DNA of 64,000 nucleotides, taken from the NCBI RefSeq assembly GCF_018139145.2, contig NC_059481.1, positions 13,814,368-13,878,367 on the forward strand, written 5' to 3'. Position 1 is the stretch's first letter. Each line of letters begins with the position of its first letter. The position numbers were made by a program, and so were the translations under genes. The notes beneath the pieces are model-generated. The model was given only the letters and a program-made list of their open reading frames with translations, was not told the DNA's origin and made no database searches. Shown in pieces: positions 1 through 12,675 of the stretch. The DNA is from Gymnogyps californianus (Eukaryota; Chordata; Aves; Accipitriformes; Cathartidae).

Positions 1-299
1 CACAGCGTCTTTCAGCAGTGATGATTGATAAGCCAGAGATGGTATTTTTTTGTTTAACAGACGATTCTGCTATTGAGGCATCTTGTTTGGTTTTGGACCC
101 CTGTAAGCATTTGACATATCCTCGTCACAGACCTCTGTAGCAAAGTATCCACCCAGAAATACTGTGCCTGAAAACACATCACTTTTTTTTTTCCCCCAGA
201 AGTTCGTATCTAGTCTTTGTAATTATATGCATAGAGTTTTTTAAAATTTTGACTTGTGTTTGTAGTAGCTGTAATGTGACCTTTCTGAATCTCTTACAG
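1..299 (+). other. ADAMTSL3: ADAMTSL3 intron, 3' end only
   Basis: Tail of the intron that precedes the first coding exon in the window. It ends in a pyrimidine-rich stretch and CTCTTACAG at 291-299, a good 3' splice acceptor. A T10 run lies at 183-192. No other feature is visible. The exon carrying the signal peptide should lie upstream, outside the window. Confidence 0.85.
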
Positions 300-419
300 A
301 CAAGAGCAGAGCAATCCCAAGGTGCATACTTCTTGCCTGAGTTTGCACTTTCTCCACAGGGGAGTTTTCTTGAGGATACCACGGGGGAACAATTCCTCAC
401 TTACCGTTATGATGACCAG
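300..419 (+). CDS. ADAMTSL3: ADAMTSL3 internal coding exon encoding the 40-residue segment between signal peptide and first TSP1 repeat
   Basis: The exon is 120 bp and encodes 40 residues, beginning TRAEQSQGAYFLPEF and ending FLTYRYDDQ. It is bordered by CTCTTACAG upstream and CAG|GTCAGT downstream. Both ends are phase 0, so it joins cleanly to the exon at 54357. From memory, the human ADAMTSL3 segment after the signal peptide is nearly identical from GAYFLPEF to RYDDQ. That similarity identifies the gene and distinguishes it from ADAMTSL1, which I recall lacking this segment. The peptide has no cysteine and no domain I recognise; in the mature secreted protein it should be an N-terminal extension ahead of the first thrombospondin type-1 repeat. 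The open frame runs from 249 through 464, but the parts outside 300-419 are intronic. By human numbering this is probably exon 3, which is recall rather than something visible here. Confidence 0.93.
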
Positions 420-3400
420 GTCAGTATGCCATATGTGAAAATGATAGAGATTGTCCCATTCATGTAACTCTGAGATATAGATTACTGTGAAACAAATTAA
501 GATACAAACTGTGTGTTACCTTTTGACGACACATCAAATTTATAGCAAATTGAATGATAACACACGATTCGAAGGCACTTAATGGTAGAAATAATAGATC
601 AAAACCACTTATGGAAAATACTAATAGGATGTAGTAGAGATGAAAGCAACTATGTTTTAGTGATGTGTTAATAGATGTTTATAGCTAGTTCTGTAAAATG
701 TGTAGAATTAGAGGTGGTTGTCCTTTCTGTGAATTGTTTGACCTATCCTAAATTGTTTTATTTCATGGATAAATCAGCGTAAGACAGATCTTGCATTTCC
801 CAGCTTGTGAAAAGTCAGCACATTTTATTAGTTCATGAAGTTTTCAGAAGAGAAGGTTGAGTGAATTATAAAGAAACAAATGAAAAGTGTAATAATGGAT
901 GAAGCAGAGTGTTTAGAAAGCAACAAATTATGTATTTTAAAGTTAAATATCTTTAATGCTTTCTCCAGACCCATAGAAACATTATGTTAAACATGGAATA
1001 TAGATATAAATGTAAAGAAAGCAACATGAAAGAAATGCTGTTAATCTTGGCAAAAGATCTAAAGTAAACCTAGGAAATGTGTGGCATGCTGTGGAAATTT
1101 ACTCATAACACAATGTGTTCCAGAAGTCAGTTGAACTTCACATCAAAACTGTCTGAATTACATTCGTAGACACTTACAGTACATTTCTTAATCTAAGAGG
1201 AGGGAATTTGTTAGGAAACACTCCCTGTAAAAGTGAGAGGAGAGCCAAACTTGCCCTGCAGTCACAAGGTATGGTTCTGTCAAGTGATTGGCAGCTTTAT
1301 TTTGAAAGATGGTCTCCTTGCAGGAGCTACTTTGAGAAAAATAGTTTGCTCATCACTACTCTAAAGAGAGAAGAGAACTGAGATGAGTTTATTAGAGCTT
1401 TAGACTGAGTATCTTTTTAGGAAGACAAAAGGAAGCAGAAAAGATACAATAGAAAGCATGCTGAACTACTGTAAATTATTTGAATTTAGTTTAAATGTGT
1501 TTACAATAATTCATACTTTTGCTACCCTAGAGGGTCTTGATTATCAACAGAAAAGGTACTTAGATAAGATGTCCCCTGGCCCAAACACCTGGGAAAGCAA
1601 TAACTTACAGGACAGTAAAATGCAGCTGCAACTCAGGCTGCATTTAATGACAGTAGTTGAAAAACACTATAAAGGTAATATACTTTGATCAAAATAGTTT
1701 CCATTAAATGGAGCACATTTTAGAGAAGATTATAAATCAAATATAACAGAGGGATAGTCTGAGTCTTTGAATAGACTGTCTGGACTATGTGAATAGCATA
1801 GCTGATTAAAAACCAAACAAAATGAATCCCCCCACAAAAAAACCCTCAAATACCAGCATAGCTCTATACAGAAGCCAGTTCCAAGCTCAATTCCATTTGA
1901 TGGAAAGTTTTCCATTAATTCCGTTAGGATCTAAATTGGATCTGGGATATGGTCAGCTTCTGTTCTTTCACAAATGTGATTCAGCTTTGAAGGCTGCTCT
2001 TCCCAAACACTTAGTGAGCAGTATGAAATTAAGTTTGAATTCTTGGAACTGAAAATGGTGCTAAAACATCAGAATGTTGAAAATAAAAGCAACTGTATTA
2101 GTAATAGTTTCTTTTGAAAGGAAATTCAGTCCTTAAGCATTATTTATTAAAAAATATAAATACATTGAATGCAGATGGGAACTGATCTATATCTCTAGTT
2201 TACCTTCCTGCAAGTAAACCAAGAATTCTTCAGTAAACAGAAAGATTATTCTCCTTAACTTTCTAGGACATTAATCATAGGATTGTAATAATGTACAGTT
2301 ATAATTTACTTATGCTTTTGCTGAAATGTTCATACAAAGCTCAATTTTATCTTGTGGTCAAACTGAGCCAGAAAACTTGAATTTTTCTTGTTTTCTGTGT
2401 TTCATTCTACTCTTTCATATGACATTTACTCTATGAATGGAAGTCTTAAACGAGAGGGTGAAAATCATTCATCAGATAATTTCTTGAATTTTTGTAAGCT
2501 GGTATGGATAGGCTTGATATGTGGTAGCTGTGAATAAGAATGTGCAGGTGAATAAAAAGAGAGGAATGTATGTACATTGAAAGGCCATTTTTAATTACCT
2601 AATGTATCCAACACAGAAATGGAATCAGTATAGGAAGGTTGCCACATAATTTAAAAAAAAAAAAAAAGCAGTAGCATCTTCTCACACACCTTAATTAAAT
2701 TTTAACAATTCACTTTCTATCCTGCCCCACTGTGAAGGGGTGCTGGCCTGTGGGAAATACATTCCTTCCTTTTCCCTGAACACCAGAGTTGTCCTGTGAG
2801 CATCCCTACAGAGTCCTGGTGTTCCTGTACATCCTAAGTTACATTAATTTAGTTGAAAATTGGAAAAGTGAAATAACCTTGTGTGCTTGACCCCAACAAA
2901 ACAAGAGAGCAGTCTTACCCAATCTACTGTGAAGATCGTACCTCCATCTGTATTCATGGAAGGGAGCAGAATAGGTAAAAGGGGTGAGAGGTTCCTAAGA
3001 CTGTGGTATGAGGATGGGAGAAGAGGGTGGGTCACAACCTCTGTTCTTTTGGCTAGCCAACAAGATGTCGAGAGCCTTGTAGGAAAAGTGATCCTTCCGT
3101 ATCTTCCCAAGTGTGCCCTTCCCCCGTTGCACTGTTCCTCATATCCAGGCCAATAAAATTTCCAGTTTGTTGGGATAGATGGATATTATTTTTATATAGC
3201 ATCATCGTCATGATCCAAGATTAGTTTCCTTGCATCCTCCAAACACAGGAATGTTTCAAAGGGGTTTTCTTTGGCTGTTGTGTGTGATATTTTTCAAGCA
3301 GGGAGCCAGTTTAATCAGGATCATTCATTCCTTTGTTAGTAAGTAATCTCAGTAAAATAGAACTAGCTGTTACTTAAATATTCAAAAGTATTTGCTATCT

Positions 3401-4976
3401 GAAAAGACGAGTTTACAGTTTGAAATGGAAGATGAGTAAATATTAATGGGAACACACTGTACTCTGTTCTAGCCCAGCAAAATTACATATGGATTCATGT
3501 TGTACATGCAAGATAGTACATTGTGTTCTGGTTTAATCTGGCAGGACTGTGCTCTCATTTTTGTACAGGATTGCACTAACCCCTTTGCATATTCAGTTGC
3601 TATGTGTGTACTTAAGAATTACATGCAGATGAAATTCTTTGGCTAGATATTTTCAAAATTCAGTGAATATGTCTTTTTTTACCCCCTCTATGGCTATAGA
3701 AGAAAATACCTTATACGACCTGATTAGATACTGCCACCTTTATTCACTGAGGTGACATCTGGACAGAAGGGTACATTATAGTTTTGACACATTTACTTTA
3801 TCTTCAGGGAAAAAGGAAAAGAGTGATTCAAAGCAAATACTTTTGAGGGCTCCTAAAGAACAGAAAAGTAGAAATGTTTACATTGAGCATTTTCTTATAG
3901 CTCCTGCATTGTTCAGCAAGCTATGTCTTGCATCAGTGCATTGCATACTGCATTTCTAAAATTCTACTGAGTCAATGTAATTTAAATCTAACTTAGTACC
4001 AAATAGATTTTGATACATAGCCAAAGACTTAATTTGCGATTAGTAATTTGAGACTGAAAAAAATACGCCCCTCTCCTATCATTCTTGAATGAGTTTTAAA
4101 ATAAATATATAAATAATAGCCCTTCCCCCGACTTTGAGATATAAGTTGAACCTTGCCATAAGGAATAGTTTCCTAGTTTTCTTTCTGATTTCTTTTGGCT
4201 TTTCACCTTTTAATCTACTGCAAGGAATTTTTTTCTTTTCCAGAATGCTAGTAGTACTGGAAAGCTTTCTTTCAGAAAAAATGTTCTTGTTTTCTGACAC
4301 TTAAGGTATTGCTTCCAAGTATTAAAACCATTCCATATGACGGACCACCAACAAGGACAGCAGTGAAAACTTGGTTGGGCTGAATATGTTTGAAGTACCT
4401 GTCCACTTTGATTGGCTGGCTGAAAGACAGCTCTTGGGGAGGAAAAAATGAAAGAAAAAAGAAAAAGAGGTTATCTTCTTTTAAGCGAGAAAATGTTTGC
4501 TTGACCAGTTAGCTTTCTAGCTGACCTTGCTCCTTCTAAATTTTATGATGTTTACCAGTTTAAACTCGTAACAAGGACACCCTGATTCTGGAATTAGACA
4601 TATGGCACTAAGTAGCCCAATCTTGGCAAAGAAACATATTGTTTCTAAACAAATCTTTTTAAAAAAAATGCAGTCAGGAAGAGCAGTAGATACGGGTATC
4701 TTGAAACCACCCAGCAAGCAATTAAAATAATGAAAATCTGCACTTTAAGACTTGAGTGTTTGGCTATGCGAGGTAAGGTAGAAACCAGTGAGTCTGTTTT
4801 CAACTATATATGCAAGTTGTAATACACAGGCTGAGGCTGTTACAGTTCTTTTAATAATGAGCCTTTCTTTGGGTTTGTCTGCTGTAAAGTGAATGCCAAA
4901 ACTGGGAGAGTAAATATTCTGATATATGGCTTTTCTTCCACAAAGAGAAATACTCCGGCTTGGTTTCTGCTTTTTC

Positions 4977-5019
4977 GGGGGGCGGGGGGGGATGACGACA
5001 CATGGGACGGGACAGGGGG
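4977..5019 (+). other. G-rich tract, G-quadruplex candidate
   Basis: The + strand carries G6-C-G8, then after a 12-base spacer GGG-AC-GGG-ACA-G5. That gives at least five runs of three or more G within 43 bases, enough for an intramolecular quadruplex. The gene is on the + strand, so the G-runs are on the non-template strand and would be present in the nascent intron RNA. No CpG island surrounds it. Confidence 0.7.
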
Positions 5020-6337
5020 AAGAAGCATGGTATTTAAAGCTTTAACTAAAAAAAAAGGCAGTGGAACCCAGGATCTGGATGACTTCAAAAATTAATGTAG
5101 AAATAAACTGATCGAACCTATTATTCCACCTCTTTATTTGTAGTCAGCCAGCAATAAATGTTTGTGTTTGTTGTGTAAGTTTTTCATATCATATAAACTA
5201 AACTACTATGTGGACAGAAGTTGTCTTATGGATCCAGCTGGGCTGACAGCCATTTTCCCCGCAATTTCTCTCACCTGCTTTCCCCTCTCCACCTGCTGAT
5301 GATTGCCATCCTCCCTGGTCTGCCTCTGGAACTGTATGGGAGTCACCGCCTGGTTTTGAGTATCAGCGGCTTGCTGGCTTCTGCCTCTAGTTTAAGCCTT
5401 TTTATTCCATTGCCAGCTAGTTTGCATGTAAATCACCAGTGAAATGGAGCTAGAAATTTTTGGGCTTGGAGATGAGTCATGTAAGGGACAAACTTATTTC
5501 AAATTAACACATCAGTGAAGACAAGCTCTAATCCTGAGAAGGGAGTAAGATTTGTAGTTAGCGGCACGCTTGCTACCCAAATACATAAAGCTCCAGCACT
5601 CTCCTTTTGAGAAGGAGCCAGAAACTTGTGTTACACTGTGACGTGACATTTTTGTTGATACCCTGAAGAAGCATTCAGAACTATTAAAAAGACTTAGCAT
5701 CTTGAATCTCAATGTCTAGTTCTTCATTTAAAGATTCTTTTTTGGAATGAAACAAGCTGTTCTCAAGTGGGTATAAACTATTTCAGGTGTTTTTCTACAA
5801 TGCAAACCTTCCACCAACTAACACTCCTGGTAGTTTTGTTTGTGTATTCTGAGAGTGAGCTGATAGACTTAATTTTGTCTAAGCACCAGAGGTGCAGCTG
5901 TTAATACTTGGCTACCTGAATTTCAGCATTACGTTAGAAATATTCCTCTTCAGCTGAGTAAGGGGCTGACCTTGCAGTCCTTACTCAGCCAGTGTGCTGA
6001 TATTAGAATAACACAAATTCCACTGACTTGAATCCTGCAAGTAGTTCCATTCTCTTAGCTGGGACTTCTTGTGTAAGTAACAAATTATGAGGTCAGGTTT
6101 GTGGTACTCCATACTAATCCTACAGATGTTAATAAGGAGTTTTAAATCATGTTCAAAGAGTTTAAAGCCATGTGTTTGTAAGGTTATGTGAAGATAAAAT
6201 GCATCATTTGGTGTTTTCGTGGAAATTTACCTGAAGATGATGTTAGGTACTCCCTAATATTTTCAATTCTTTTGCTTGTTTTTTTGATACCTTTATTTTT
6301 TGTTTGCAGGTTTAATTTGGACCTCTTTATTTTTAAG

Positions 6338-6377
6338 TTTGGTTGGGTTTTTTTGGTTTTTTTTGGTTTTTTTTTTT
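6338..6377 (+). repeat. T/G low-complexity tract
   Basis: Long T runs are separated by GG pairs (GGTTGGG then T7-GG-T8-GG-T11). It is simple low-complexity sequence with no coding content. Confidence 0.75.
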
Positions 6378-9300
6378 AAATATTACTTGGATAAGGAAAT
6401 TAGCTCCGTGATCAAGTGAAATGTGTTTCTAATTTGGAGTGGGAGGGGGGAAAGGAGGCAGGGATTAAGAGCAAATGAAAACCACTTACAATTTCAGGCA
6501 AAACTACTCTTACAGAGACTGGTACTGTATAAGTCAGGCATGATCCTATTCAAACAATACTTTTGTTTAGGCTAATTGCTTGCTGGAAGTGTGTGACTAG
6601 CATATGCACAAGTAATTATATCATTAGTGATATATTCTTGCGCGTGACAGATTGCTTAGTGAACTGAAAACTGTTTTAACATACTTTTGTTTACTGGCAA
6701 ACTGAATGGGGAACTGGCACTTTTTAAAGCATCAACTAACTTTTTAAACTCAGGGTTTTGTTGTTCAGAGAAAATAGCGGAAGTGCTGCGTGCAGTACAT
6801 TTTTCTTTGTGCACTAAGAATTACAGACTTTCTTGTTTTGTATTACTGCATTAGTCCCAACCCTGCCAAAGGTCTCTGCGTGTAAATCATACTTACAGAA
6901 GCCAGTAGGTCTTCACCTTGTGCAGGGTAAGTGCCTTCACAGGGAATCTGTAATAATACAATTTCTGCAAAAACACATTTTATATCATTTCAGTTTGGAT
7001 CAAATACCTACTATGAGGCTGTAATCCTATTCCACTAAACTCTGTAGTAGAACTCATTGGCCTGGATCCTTAGTCCTTCTGTGGCTGTGATACTACTGGC
7101 CTCAGCAGCTGGCAGAGGATTGCCAGGTAGCAGAAGCAGCCCCTCATTTGCAAAGTCCTCCCCCAAAATGACTTCTCAAGGAAGAAAGGAGAATGGACAT
7201 AAACTTTGAGGTGTTTCTGTTATTCCTGCTCCCCTGGGTGTTGGACAGATACTGAGGCTGCTCTAATGGATTATAAAAGGCTATACAGGGATGCATAAAT
7301 CTGTGCTATATACCCCTGCTTGGACTGGTGTTGAGAGCAGCTTGGACACGGTATACGACTGAGACCACTGACTTGGGTAGAAAGAAGATTCAGATTAGAG
7401 GAAGTACCTGTTTGTAGGGACTGAGTGAGCAGTAATCAGGAGTATCTTTTCTACTAATGGAAAACAGAACTTAATTGTTAGAACACATTACTTTCTGATA
7501 TACTTATTTTCTTCCTTTTTTCTTGGGCATATCTTTGGGGCCACAATTGCATGTTTATTCAGTTTGAGGTTGGTCTATATCAAAACAAAAAACTTTAATA
7601 TTAAAGTGCCTTGTTTTTATAGTGCCTCTGCCACGCACATTTTTCACAAAGGACTGAATTTTTTTAACTCATGTCCGGTGTTTCGTGTTCTGAGGTTTTC
7701 AATTTAGAGTTTTCCCAAACACATTTTTCAGTTCCTAGAAATGGATGTAAGGTCTGCCACACCCCCCTCCCCAGCCCCAGGAGCAGACAGAAGGATGTGT
7801 TCTTGGGCAAATATTCTACTGTAAAGTCTTAAACCCAATTCTGCTACACGGAACTAGTAACAAGACACTTGATGAAATGAAATTAACAGTATACAGACTA
7901 GACATTCATTTGACATTCTTTACTGGAGACCAATGATTAAATCGTGAGTTTGATACGATGTAATGTGAATTTACCACTGACCTCCTCATGCCCCCAGTGC
8001 ACCCCCAGCAGTTGGCACATGTACTTATCCAAGAATTTTGACGTTGATAAAGGCTTAGCTTCAGACTTCTAAATTAAGACTGAAAGGTCTGGAGGTAGCA
8101 GAAATGATCCCATGCTTACACAGCTCTGACGCACCACTGCTATCATCTATCAATAAGAGTTCATTGAGATATAGCACAGAAGTGCTTCTAAATCAAAAAG
8201 ATATATTTCAAGTACTGGAGGAAACACAATGCTTGGAACTGGAAAGCCATTCTTCAGTTGTACATGGGAGAGAGGGTGTTATAGGCTGATAAAGCCCAAT
8301 GGTGAATTAATCAATTTGTTTACACAATGCAAATATATTTTAGAACTACGTCTTTTCACTGTTCTCAGTCAAGACCAGAACAGATTGTATTTAGTTTTTC
8401 AATAATATAGGTAAATGTATTGAACTTCTCAAGCTGTTCAGAACTTTTGTTAAGTTTTGCACAAATGAGAAGATAAAGTCGTTGTATTGCTGAATTTTTC
8501 ATGAAGGATGAATGTGATTAATTAGATTTTTTTTTTTCTGTGCTGCTTCTGCCACAGATAACATTAAAAGACCCATGAGAGTTTATAGCAGCTTCTCTCT
8601 TAACATGGAAAGCCTTAGTGCAAAAATAAAAGAAACTTCAGTTTATACTGGCTTTGAAATAATGCTGAGTAAAATGCTTGCTTGATAAAATGAATCATTC
8701 TATGTAAGGTGTTTCTGATATAATTCTATTGTTCTGCAAGGTGGTGGGTAATTTAAACGGAATTTACATTGTAGAACATGTGGATAACATCCCTCACATC
8801 CTTGATGGTCATCCTTTCAGGCCTGTCCAGCATGGAAAACAGATTTATAATACAGATTGGATGTCACAATGACCTTTTTAGTGGAGATATACTTGAACCT
8901 AAATTTCTTCCAATTTGTATGCCACTAATGTGGAAGATGCAGTGAAAAGCCTTCTTTAAAAAATCTGCATATCTTGGCTTTCTGTCTAGAAAAGGTTAAA
9001 TGGTGCTTGATATCATTAGCACTTGCGTAATGAACCAGCTTTGGGACAGCTAAAGAACAATCTGTTTACCACTTCAAACGGTTATTTCACTTCACATTAT
9101 TTCAAAATAACTGTCAGCATTGTCAGTAGAAATAAATTAGGTTTACTGGCTATTAGACATCAAAAGCTATTTGCTCACAAGGAACAAAATTATATATATT
9201 AATTACCAATTTTGGCAGTAACAGCAAAAATGGTAAATGTAGGTTCTTGAGAGGATCACTGCTGACAACTGTATTTATTATTTTCAGAGCTTAGAAAGTG

Positions 9301-10079
9301 TTACAGGTTGTGATACTGTAAGATCTGAAGCATTTTAATGCTCCTAATGTGAAACAAACTGTACCAGGCTTCACAACACACATTAATAATGTGCTGTTGA
9401 TATAATGACAAAATAAGGGGACTGTCTCTTCTATTTCCCAGCTTTCAGCAACTGACTTTTTTGATATCTAATTCAATAAAAGTGTGTTTATGTGATGTAG
9501 TCAAGTGATCTGGCTGCAGCATGGCCAGGAAGGGCAGGGGCTCTTCTCCTTTGGTGACTGGATGCTAAATCTTTAAGCTGTTTTATAAACAACTGTCTCA
9601 GTTTGCGAAGGGGGGTTATGCCCTTGTTACTTGGTTATGTTAAGAGACTGATAAGGTAGTGATTGATGAAAAAGAAGAAGGTCAAACATCTCTGAACAGA
9701 GGAAAATGCCGTTATTCACTGTTTGTTACAGAAAGCAGAACTGATTTGCAGGGCAGGTTGTAGGGTGGGCAAGAATGATTGAGCTTCAGGATCAGAACAA
9801 GGCTAGGTAGAAGAAATAATATAAGAAACAATATCTTCAGAATCAGTTTGGCTTTAAAAAAAAAAAAGAAAAGGAGTACATGCAGATTTCAGAGAGATAG
9901 AAGTAGCTGTAATCCCTGATTAAGCATCCCGGTGCAGCGTTTCAAGTGTCAGGTTGCATGTGTAGCTTTCCACCGGCACTGTTGCTGAGCCTAGGCTAGG
10001 AGGCTTATCAGCACTTGACTTAAGTGTACAGAGGATGACCATGGTTTTCAGTAACAGAACTGGAAGAGTGTTTTGTATT

Positions 10080-10101
10080 AAAAAAAAAAAAAAAAAAAAA
10101 A
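10080..10101 (+). repeat. Poly-A run (A22)
   Basis: There are 22 consecutive A residues, 45 bases upstream of the poly-C run. No retroposed sequence or target-site duplication was recognised upstream, so I do not call it a retroelement tail. Confidence 0.85.
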
Positions 10102-10145
10102 GGAATTTGTCAATCATTCTTTCATGTTATAAAAGCTCAGTGATT

Positions 10146-10146
<1 letters not shown>

Positions 10147-10204
<58 letters not shown>
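10147..10204 (+). repeat. Poly-C homopolymer (C58)
   Basis: There are 58 uninterrupted C residues, flanked by GATTT on the left and TTCTCTCTCTG on the right. It creates an artificial polyproline stretch in one + frame. A pure C run this long is unusual. It may be real, with i-motif and G-quadruplex potential, or it may be a sequencing or assembly artefact with inaccurate length. Confidence 0.95.
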
Positions 10205-12556
10205 TTCTCTCTCTGTTTTATGTATGGAAGTTACTTGCTTTTCTGTTTGGGCGATAGCCTGAAAAATATTGCTTATTTTCTAATCCCTTTAAACCATTAC
10301 CCCTAGGAAACCACTGAAGCTTTGGGTGCAACTTCCAACATGCAGGACGTCCTGTGAATATCAATAGATCTTTTTGCATGTCTGAAACTATTTACAGAAA
10401 TAAATGCTTGCATGTGATTTGAGGCAATGGTTGAAGGTGCTCAATGCTTTGGTTGAGTGTTTAGTGCGGTCTTTGGTAAAGAGTAATGTTATACTTGAAC
10501 ATCAGTCTTCAGTACTTTAATGTACTTGACACAACTTGTAGGTCCCACGTTTTGTGGAATGATTGGCAAATCAGACATTCCTTTTAATTCTCTGTTGTTT
10601 TTTTTTCCCCGCGCTATCCTATAGACAGGCAACTGTTAAGCTGATTCTTGGTCTAGAATGAGTGGCTGTCAGACCTCTGAGAACTGGAAACAATCTGGAC
10701 TTTTTTTAATACTCTGAGACTCTAAGACTTGACCTCTTGCCACTTGAGGCTGTGTAATCTAGCTTTATAAAAATATCTTATTGCTAGTAATTTTTTTTTT
10801 TTTTTGGTGTGTTATCATGCTATAAGATAAAGTATTTTAGTGCTTTGGTGGTATAAGCCTTTCTTCAGTTAACATTTTTATGTCCATAGGAGAAAAAGGA
10901 CTTTAAAAAAGGCACCAAACCTTTAGCTGATTTGCAGGTTCATGAAGCAGACTAGAGTATTTGCACATGGGTGAGACAAATTAGTAGTAATATGCTGCTG
11001 TATGATATGGGATGTTTTTGTAGTTTTTAAAATAACCCTTGGGAGATGGTTGCAATTGTAAATACGAGATGATATGTTCTCCTCTAACTGATTGGCTTTG
11101 GTCCAAAAATCATAGTAATTTCAATAGACTTTGGATCAAGCTTTCATTTTTTTAATGCAAAAAGAGATTTGCCATTGATTTCAGGCAGATTGGGTTCAGG
11201 TACCCCAGAAGAAATACTGTAGAATATTAGACTAAGGCATTATGGAAAATGGGATAGATGCTACAAAGCACAAGCATCATTGCAGCCTCAGTATTCTTCA
11301 GAGAGACAAGTTCAATGTTTTTTTCAAATCTGGTGTCAAAAAGATATGTGAAGACTTGCCGTATAGTAAACTTTGTTAATTTGAACCAACCGCTGGCAGA
11401 TTTGGCGAGGATCATGGAATTTTCTGTGATTTATACAAGCCAACCTATTCACACACCATGAATGCTGAAATGAATTCTGTTTTTATAATATTTAATCTGT
11501 TTCATTAATTATGTTGTACTTAAATCACATCACAAAATATTGACAAAATGTGGTTTACTGCTCCACTCTCATGCCCCATCTTTGCTAAAAATATGCACAT
11601 TTGCTTAAATGTGTAGCATATAGGTCAATGATCTTCCTTTGTCTAAATGTGATGGTTTTATATGGTATAAATCTGAAGAAACAAGCTGTGCTCTTTCAGA
11701 CAGCTCATATAATGCCTCATAACATCAATACGGCATATGGCAAAATACCTCTTTTTGTTATACCATTTGAAAAAAAAGACTTACAATGCATCAATTTTAC
11801 ATACAAGAAATGCAGTGCATTGGCTTGAATGTTTTTTTGATGTTACTAATAGGTGACGTAAAATATGTTCAAATATCAGACTATAAACCATGAAATTTTA
11901 CCACCTTTGAGTGCTGGCTTCAGTGGTAACTACTTGCATTGGGGTAATATTGCATTCTAATGTATGAATCAGAATTATATCCTAAGTATCTTATTTAAGT
12001 ACTAGAGCTAAGTTTTAAACTTGTCCTGCTCTTTTTATTCCATTTGAAAAATTTTTGTTCTTTTTGCAGATATTTTTGTACTTTACAATGAACTTGCCAG
12101 TTAATGTTCATTCTTCTGCTCCTTCAATATTGAGGCTATAGGATAGTCTGTTTTTCTCATATTTTCAGCTCTGCATTCTAATGAATGTAAGGCAAAGAAA
12201 AGGAGGGTGAAAATATTTCTTATGAATAGTCCTTTTTCTATGCAGTTAAGCGACTTTCTTTTAATGAAGACTATTGCCCAAAAATTCATTTTAAAAAGGA
12301 TGTCTTTAGAGGGTTAGAAGAGATTATCATCCTTCTAAGATATAACTGTAATTGAAATGATGTCCTGTACTTTGCTATATGAGAGGCCAAGATCCTGCAT
12401 ACTGAAGGGAGGTTTTGCTGGCAGCACCATGAAGTCTTTCTGAGAATTGGTTCTACATATGTTTGTTAATATTTCGGTGAGTGTGGACAGAAAATTTTGA
12501 ACACTGTCTAAAGCAGATAGGATAGATGACCTTTCTTGCACAGACCTTACAGTCTA

Positions 12557-12675
12557 GGGCCCAAACACTTATGCACATGCATAACTTAATTCTTGTGAGG
12601 ACTCCCATCTACGTCAGTGAACTACCCACGTAAGTAAAGATGCACATGTGCAAACGTGTTGGCAGGATCAGGGCC
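12557..12675. repeat. Palindromic MITE-like element relic
   Basis: The element starts GGGCCCAAACACTTATGCAC and ends GTGTTGGCAGGATCAGGGCC, which are imperfect inverted repeats of each other. The centre, CTCCCATCTACGTCAGTGAAC, is a worn form of the ACTCCCATTGACTTCAATGGGA core common in sauropsid palindromic repeats. Arms flanking the core (GCATAACTTAATTCTTGTGAG and CACGTAAGTAAAGATGCAC) are also imperfect inverted copies. Length (about 119 bp) and structure fit a non-autonomous DNA-transposon relic. No obvious target-site duplication was found. Family identity is from memory. Confidence 0.7.

Noticed and set aside
6880..6930. GTAAGT-like donor after CAG near 6905-6915 as a cryptic exon end
   Set aside because: The reading CAGG|GTAAGT has no matching upstream acceptor with a conserved-looking coding frame.
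10035..10262. 75-codon open frame with a long polyproline stretch
   Set aside because: The proline run is only the translation of the C58 homopolymer and the lysine run of A22; no flanking protein-like sequence or splice context.
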